Below are positions 61,505 through 64,000 of a DNA stretch of 64,000 nt, piece after piece. Origin of the DNA: Arenibacter arenosicollis (GTDB lineage Bacteria; Bacteroidota; Bacteroidia; Flavobacteriales; Flavobacteriaceae); the NCBI RefSeq assembly GCF_014397245.1, contig NZ_JACLHY010000022.1, forward strand, positions 1 through 64,000, in the 5' to 3' direction. Within the stretch, counting starts at the first letter, position 1, and each line of letters begins with the position of its first letter. Both the position numbers and the translations under genes were made by a program. The notes beneath the pieces were generated by a model. That model was not told the DNA's origin and ran no database searches. It was given only the letters and a program-made list of their open reading frames with translations.

Positions 61505-64000
61505 TTAAAATTTTAAATTTAAACCTAAAGTAAATGTTTTTGATGTCGGCAAGGCCCCAATATCTACACCTGCCAGCCTATCGTTTTCACCACCATTGCT
61601 AACTTCAGGATCTAAACCGGAATAATTGGTGATAGTAATTAAATTTTGGGCACTGACATATAGCCTTAAGGATTCGGCACCCATAGCATCTAAAGCATTG
61701 ACATCCCTTAGGGTGTAACCCAATGATATATTTTTCAACCTAATAAACGAACCATCCTCAATGAATTCCGACGATTGGCTTTGAGTATTGGTGGCGTTCA
61801 AAGATGGAAGGGGGGCTGAGGTGTTGCTCGCCGTCCATGTGTTTCTTAATTCAGCAGATGTTCCGAATGGGATTCTACCGTCACGTCCTATAATAAGGGA
61901 CCGCGCACGGTTGAAGACATCATTGCCCGAAACCCCTTGAAAAAAGAAATTCAGGTCGAACCCTTTATAGGACATATTATTGTTGATTCCAAAAGTAAAA
62001 TCTGGATTGGCGTCTCCAATAATGTCTTGATCAGCTGCATAAATTGCATTCCCATCGGCCGAATTTACACCTTCGTAAATAAACCCGTAGAACACGCCTA
62101 TAGGCTCTCCAACACGAACAATGGAAGGCGCCGGAATGGAACCGCCAACGGTTAAACCAGGAAATACTTCAGTTTCATCGCCAATTAAACTTAACACCTT
62201 GTTTTTATTACTTGATAAATTGGCGCTAAAATCCCACAAAAAGTTTTCATTTTGGACAATTCTTCCGGTAAGGTTAATGTCAAATCCTTTGTTCTCGACC
62301 TCTCCAGCATTTACTACTTGATCAACCCTTCCGGTAAAACGCGGTACTTGTCTTGTAAGTAATAAATCCTCCGTCTTTTTGGAATAGTACTCTAGCGTTA
62401 AATTGAATCTATCATTTAAAATACCCACATCCAAACCTATATTTGTCTGTACCGTTGTCTCCCATGTAAGATCCGGGTTGGCAAGTCTGGTACCCGGTAG
62501 TATAGCGGTGCTTCCAGTGGCCCCGCCATTGGGGATCCATGGATTATTTCTTAATAAATTAAGTGCGTCACTTGTTCCAATGAGCTCATTACCGGTTTGT
62601 CCCCATCCCCCTCGAAGTCTTAACGTGCTTATGGTTTCAGATGTAAAAAATTCTTCGTTATTAATATTCCAACCTAAGGCAAAAGAGCTAAATACCCCTC
62701 CCTGATCTTTTAGAAAAACACTTGACTCATCATACCTTACAGAACCCGTTACTAAATATCGAGAATCGTAATTATAGGTTGCCCTACCAATGGCCGATCT
62801 TAATGTACGTTCCGAAACTCCACTGCCAATGGTCTGCGTATCTGCGAGACCTATATTGTCAAAACCTGTACTGGCCGTGTAAAAACCTCTACCATCTGCA
62901 TTGAACCCGGTAGAAAGGTTCTTCCTTTCTTCAAAAATAGCAGTTGCATTTAAATTGTGCTTTTCATTAAACGTATTATCATAATTAAGTCTAAATGCAT
63001 ATTGAGTCTTATTACTGTTATTGGCATTTTGCCCGGCAGTAATTTGTGCAGCATCATTATTGGCAGGGTTAAAATACGCCACGGCAATATTAGCGTAATC
63101 TATACCTCCACTTACGTTAAAGTCCAAATTTTCTACAAGATTGTAATTTAAAGCAACATTTGCCTGCACTCTATTTACGGAACTTGTTCCTATACTTTCC
63201 CTAGCAGTAAATATTGGATTCGTAAGAACGGACTCCTGAACACCGCCGATAACCAAAGTTTGTCTATTGTAATTCCCGTTGGCATCAAAAATGGGCGTTG
63301 TTTTATCAAAACCTACCGCACCTAACGCTAATCCGGCACCAAAACCTGGGTCATTATTCAATCCCTCTTGGCGAATAAGGTTAAGGGATGTACTCAAGTT
63401 TAATTTATCCGTTAAATCTGCATTAATATTAGATCGTAAAGAATATCTTTTAAAATTGGTATTAATGGCAAGACCTTCCTGATCCAAGTAGTTGCCGGAA
63501 ACATAATAATTCATTTTTTCCGACCCACCCCTAAACGAAATCTGATAGTTTTGAGCAATTGCCGTTCTATAGACCTCTTCTTGGTAATCGACTGATTTTG
63601 CTATAAAGTCATTTATTTTTTGCTGGGAATCAAATACAGGTATTGGGTTTCCGGTTGCACCAATATTTTTTGTGTTGGCAAAATCTATAAATTCTGACGC
63701 ACTCAACAAATCAATAGAATCCGAGGGATCTGAAAAACTTATATAAGATCCAAATTCGATGATACTTTTTCCATCAGCACCCTTTTTCGTTGTAATTATA
63801 ATTACACCATTGGCAGCTCGGTTACCATAAATCGCGGAAGAACTAGCATCTTTCAAAACACTAATGGATTGGATATCCGATGGATTCACCGAGTTAATAT
63901 CCACATCGATAAGTCCGTCAACCACAACAAGCGGAGAGTTACTACCCGTTATTGAGTTGCTACCCCGCACCCGAATCTTCAATCCGGCTCCCGGTGCACC
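61505..64000 (-). CDS. SusC/RagA-family TonB-dependent transporter (5' end outside the window)
   Basis: About 831 residues are present; the gene continues beyond 64000 (the frame is open to the edge and the signal peptide, carboxypeptidase-like and early plug regions are missing). The plug has [12 protein letters not shown] and SIEVLKDASS-like [30 protein letters not shown], the SusC landmark. The barrel ends in [12 protein letters not shown] with a terminal Phe. Paired with SusD, it imports glycan fragments. Confidence 0.95.
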   Translation of the reverse strand, partial: GAPGAGLKIRVRGSNSITGSNSPLVVVDGLIDVDINSVNPSDIQSISVLKDASSSAIYGNRAANGVIIITTKKGADGKSIIEFGSYISFSDPSDSIDLLSASEFIDFANTKNIGATGNPIPVFDSQQKINDFIAKSVDYQEEVYRTAIAQNYQISFRGGSEKMNYYVSGNYLDQEGLAINTNFKRYSLRSNINADLTDKLNLSTSLNLIRQEGLNNDPGFGAGLALGAVGFDKTTPIFDANGNYNRQTLVIGGVQESVLTNPIFTARESIGTSSVNRVQANVALNYNLVENLDFNVSGGIDYANIAVAYFNPANNDAAQITAGQNANNSNKTQYAFRLNYDNTFNEKHNLNATAIFEERKNLSTGFNADGRGFYTASTGFDNIGLADTQTIGSGVSERTLRSAIGRATYNYDSRYLVTGSVRYDESSVFLKDQGGVFSSFALGWNINNEEFFTSETISTLRLRGGWGQTGNELIGTSDALNLLRNNPWIPNGGATGSTAILPGTRLANPDLTWETTVQTNIGLDVGILNDRFNLTLEYYSKKTEDLLLTRQVPRFTGRVDQVVNAGEVENKGFDINLTGRIVQNENFLWDFSANLSSNKNKVLSLIGDETEVFPGLTVGGSIPAPSIVRVGEPIGVFYGFIYEGVNSADGNAIYAADQDIIGDANPDFTFGINNNMSYKGFDLNFFFQGVSGNDVFNRARSLIIGRDGRIPFGTSAELRNTWTASNTSAPLPSLNATNTQSQSSEFIEDGSFIRLKNISLGYTLRDVNALDAMGAESLRLYVSAQNLITITNYSGLDPEVSNGGENDRLAGVDIGALPTSKTFTLGLNLKF

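Noticed and set aside
1-64000. CRISPR arrays, tRNA or rRNA genes, prophage or insertion-sequence genes
   Set aside because: I looked for regularly spaced repeats, cloverleaf-like GC-rich segments and transposase or integrase motifs, and found none I could support.

Overview
The window looks like a chromosomal segment of a marine member of the Bacteroidetes, most likely Flavobacteriaceae (Maribacter/Arenibacter/Zobellia-like). The grounds are AT-rich DNA, promoters of the Bacteroidetes type (TTG, about 19 bp, TAnnTTTG), many lipoproteins, SusC/SusD proteins, a TonB-dependent copper receptor, and families typical of flavobacteria. The genus is inference. No rRNA, tRNA, CRISPR array, insertion sequence or phage was recognised.

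Layout. (1) 1-3548, minus strand: a copper-uptake operon of a small Cys-rich protein, an OprC/NosA-like TonB receptor with a C-x3-M copper motif, and a Met/His-rich lipoprotein. (2) 3831-9752: a nitric-oxide-defence cluster. It holds an Rrf2/NsrR-like Fe-S regulator, a 4-TM protein, a tryptophan 2,3-dioxygenase gene broken by two in-frame stops, a cupin, the RIC/YtfE di-iron repair protein, a short ORF with an 11-C tract, a hemerythrin, a small membrane protein, a [2Fe-2S] ferredoxin, a truncated hemoglobin and, convergent, an oxidase-subunit-I-like membrane protein. (3) 10030-20783: a GIY-YIG protein, two four-helix PA2169-type proteins, a response regulator/PAS kinase/response regulator set, an EEP-family hydrolase, a large-subunit catalase and a tiny membrane protein; this looks like a general-stress and signalling island. 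(4) 20885-28360, minus strand: a complete clade-II nitrous oxide reductase cluster (cytochrome c, fasciclin protein, nosZ, membrane protein, nosL, cupin, nosD, nosF, nosY). (5) 28974-33442: biotin-dependent acyl-CoA carboxylase and thioesterase. (6) 33708-36605: two very small proteins, DNA polymerase IV, a duplicated 140-bp repeat and queE. (7) 36814-49454: mixed genes including a VIT1-type transporter, a sulfatase, a subclass B1 metallo-beta-lactamase, a Tat-exported oxidoreductase, a frameshifted TPR gene followed by SCO, a CDF-like transporter and a small MarR regulon. (8) 49613-54096: an S9 peptidase and a two-component pair whose kinase lacks its ATPase domain. (9) 54566-64000, minus strand: a SusC/SusD locus with an FG-GAP/UnbV lipoprotein and an agarase-like glycoside hydrolase; SusC runs off the right edge.

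The most notable connection is between regions 1, 2 and 4. The copper-receptor promoter and the nos promoter have the same layout: a -7 box, and 33-34 bp upstream of it (centre to centre) an FNR/DNR-type palindrome. Both intergenic regions also carry a GGATAAA(A/T)TTGTCC palindrome, which in region 2 overlaps the promoter of the Rrf2 gene itself. This suggests one regulon coupling copper supply, NO defence and N2O respiration; it is inferred from sequence only.

Several genes are interrupted by single-base changes, two of them in homopolymers (7 A, 5 G), and a further short ORF contains an 11-C tract. Genuine decay and sequencing error cannot be separated from the sequence alone.
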